From positions 2,259,226 through 2,323,225 of the forward strand of contig KL647288.1 of assembly GCA_000727475.1 (NCBI GenBank): DNA of 64,000 bases. Reading direction: 5' to 3'. Each line of letters opens with the position of its first letter. The stretch's first letter is position 1. The stretch comes from Sarcocystis neurona (Eukaryota > Apicomplexa > Conoidasida > Eucoccidiorida > Sarcocystidae). The notes under the pieces are model-generated. The model did no database searches. It saw only the letters and a program-made list of their open reading frames with translations, and was not told the DNA's origin. Of this stretch, positions 61,801 through 64,000 are shown piece after piece. A program made the translations under genes and the position numbers.

Positions 61801-63952
61801 AGAGTCTGGAAAAGGGACGGAGACGCGGGGTCACGGAAATCGGAAGGGGCTGCGGCATGGGGAGCAGAACGCTGTCAGCACAGCTGCCATGTATACACGC
61901 CACGTTGTCGCGGCGATATGTTTCCTCTTTGATTACGGAGCACTGCCTGCAACTGTCTACCTCCAGCTGCTGCAGAGGCTCACTGTCACGCAGGCACCAG
62001 AGGGCCGTACACAAGACCCTGACGTTCAATCTCTGAGTAACGGCAACAATGACAGAACCACTGACAGCGGAGTCAGCACTAGCAGCGCTACGTCTAACCG
62101 AGAGAGCACCGTTGCCAGCCCGTGTGCTGCTGGGAAAACGAGGAGAACAACGACTGGAAATGCCGTGCTGTCTGAGTTCCAGGTCGAATGCCTGTTGCTG
62201 GCTTTGCGACTGGGGGGCAGGAGACTGCGGTCCGAGAGCCCTGAATTGTTCAGAGAAGCGTGGATCCATTTGATGGCCCAGGCAACTCCCGTGTTTCATG
62301 CGGAACACGTTTCTCCAGCACTGCGTGCGGCAAGCGCATTTCCGGACGGAGACGGATGGACGGCCGAACCGGCAGGAGGACGTGCAGCAGCAAGTAATGA
62401 CGTGTTAGCGGAAGGGCACCATGAGGAACAGCGAGAGAATGATAACCTCCAGCAGCTGAAGCTCCGATTCCAGCAGAGAGCAGCAGCACAGCCTGCGACA
62501 GAGACGCTTCTTCACCACCCGCAAGCCGCCGCCCGGGAGCCACAGACTGTCACGGCGACAAATGGTGGGTTTGTGTAGGGAAATAAGAACGTGCTCACAG
62601 AGACACGTGGGTTGCTGGATGTAGTGGCGCACGTATCCTCTTTTGTGCTTGTGTAACAGTTGACCCCTAGAGCGATATGCACTCCTTGGGAGGTGCCTAT
62701 AGAGCGCAGCATTCGTTGAGCTTGCTAGCGAACGTTTCACTTGGCTAGCGAAAGAGCTGCGGGTGTACGTGAATCGGAGTGACTCGCGCAGTGTGAAGCT
62801 TGATGCCTGCCTTGCCTGCTTCTGCACATCTAACCGAGTGCGTCTCCTTCACGGTGTCTCGACTGAGGACAAGCACTGTGAAAACATGTTTCACATTTGT
62901 GCAGAGGCCTTCTGTCAATGTAGACGGCGTCCCCGTGGACGTGTCCTCTCTAAGTGCGTCCAACCGTACGGCCGTCTCTTGCCGGGACCAACCCGTATAC
63001 ACAGACTTCTGCGGACGTCACTTTTCCACACGTATACGGATAAAGGTACATGTAGTTATGTAGTTGTGCCTATTAACGACATTTTATGCCGGCACCACTG
63101 ACTGTGCGATAAGTCGCTTTTGTGTCCCAGCTGCTGCAATGTAAGTGCATGAGCTCCAGCTTGCGAGGTGACTTTTTCTTGGAGTCATAGTTGCGTATAC
63201 GTTTCTCTACGAGAGCTGCCAGTGCACGCAGGGACCCTGAACGCGTGTAACCTCTCCCCTGGATTTAAGCACGGACTCCACGGCGAAGGGGAGCTCTTTT
63301 TGCCGCGGATTCTTGCAGTCACGTGATCTTAGCGTAGATGTATATATCTGGGGGATGGCGATCAGAGGTTGGATGTGTCTGATTATGGTTTTTGCAGTGG
63401 AGTCACATTTGATTCTCTTTCTCGTTTGTGGTCACGTGAGCACAATTTCTGCCTGTTTTGCTGCGGGTCGGTGCTTCGCGCAGGGCGACTGCGCTTTCTC
63501 GTGCACGAGCTGCAGGACCTCAAAAACAACAAAAGCAACTCTTGCGCCTTGTCCTCATCAGCGGCTGCGCAAGAAACGATGAGGTAGTGGCAGCACGGAG
63601 TGCTTTGAAGCGACTTCAGCGTACCTGCAGATCCCTGATGATTATGATTCCCTTCACGTGGCCCGCCCTATCTGCAAAGGACATGCGTCACCGTGGGAAT
63701 TTCTATATCGTTTTGTATTAACTGGCGAGTTTGCACGTGTGCGTCCAGGTATGGTTGTTGAAGGTGTGCCGTGTCCGACAGCGTCCACATGCGGTATACA
63801 TGCGAAACGTAATCGTACACATCACGTGTAATGCAGCAGTTTAGAGTTCTCTTAGTGTCTTTATGCGTGATTCGCCCTGGAACTCGTGCTTCCGCTTAGT
63901 AAAGCTCACATATCAGCTGCTGTGGAAAAGCCTGTCTTGGTCGCTTGCTCGG
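58882..63952 (+). CDS. NOM1/Sgd1-type nucleolar MIF4G-MA3 protein, partial
   Basis: Family members act in the nucleolus in small-subunit rRNA processing, recruiting RNA helicases through the MIF4G domain. Exon 1 is 58882-60918 (679 codons, ATG giving MGHRPPGSRP; an upstream alternative frame start is not used). It holds a Gln/Arg-rich basic region (about residues 75-170), acidic and Ser-rich stretches, then the family entry motif YIPPHTRR and LRGLLNRASEGNVELVLQQM. Exon 2 starts at 61367 or 61397 and ends at 62564; it carries the rest of MIF4G (ENAIENKFSVAALIATQTA, ECLLLALRLGGRRLRSE) with a long Ser/Gly-rich insertion. Exon 3 (63484-63583) joins in phase and reads RLRFLVHELQDLKNNK, the end of MIF4G. 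Candidate MA3 exons 63631-63748 and 63900-63952 (FEARV-type end then VKLTYQLLWKSLSWSLAR) agree in phase with each other but not with exon 3, so one junction is unresolved. The gene continues past the window. Confidence 0.85.
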
Positions 63953-64000
63953 GTGAGTACCGAAACTCGTTACTGCCCCAGAGGCGGCCGAATGAGAGGA

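Overview
The window is nuclear DNA of an apicomplexan parasite, most likely a coccidian of the family Sarcocystidae. The reasons are about 50% GC, genes made of many short exons with GT-AG introns of 100-1,000 bp, CAG-rich (glutamine) tracts inside conserved proteins, and a tandem pair of class I fructose-bisphosphate aldolases next to pyrroline-5-carboxylate reductase and RPA1, which I recall as a Toxoplasma-like neighbourhood. The aldolases differ from the Toxoplasma ones I know, and the gene spacing is loose, so a Sarcocystis- or Cystoisospora-like species is a better guess than Toxoplasma. No bacterial, phage, CRISPR, tRNA or rRNA features were recognised.

Layout. Plus strand, 2.8-31 kb: a membrane protein with Asn-Pro-Gly repeats (2834-4622); a poorly resolved 7 kb stretch; a 15-exon gene for the large subunit of replication protein A (11488-21748); a six-exon pyrroline-5-carboxylate reductase (24488-27570); and a basic protein of unknown function (29180-30992). 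Minus strand, 31.5-54 kb: two aldolases (31560-32816 and 33514-35217), a Hikeshi/OPI10-type Hsp70 import carrier (37524-39238), a BT1-family transporter (42812-44470), and a mitochondrial adrenodoxin-type [2Fe-2S] ferredoxin in five exons (48280-53266) with an unexplained long open frame upstream. Plus strand again, 58.9 kb to the edge: a NOM1/Sgd1-type nucleolar MIF4G/MA3 protein that runs off the window.

The genes are ordinary housekeeping functions (DNA replication, proline synthesis, glycolysis, heat-shock import, folate/biopterin-type transport, Fe-S electron transfer, ribosome biogenesis) and do not form one pathway or operon. Most exon models here were built by hand: I matched family motifs and required the codon phase to agree across every splice junction. 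No clearly novel system was found. The most interesting items are several local tandem duplications (144 bp at 55.77 kb, about 60 bp across a stop codon at 30.93 kb, repeats inside an aldolase intron), a possible redox-dead thioredoxin-like exon pair, the Gln-rich insertions, and a predicted Gly-to-Ala change at an aldolase exon junction.
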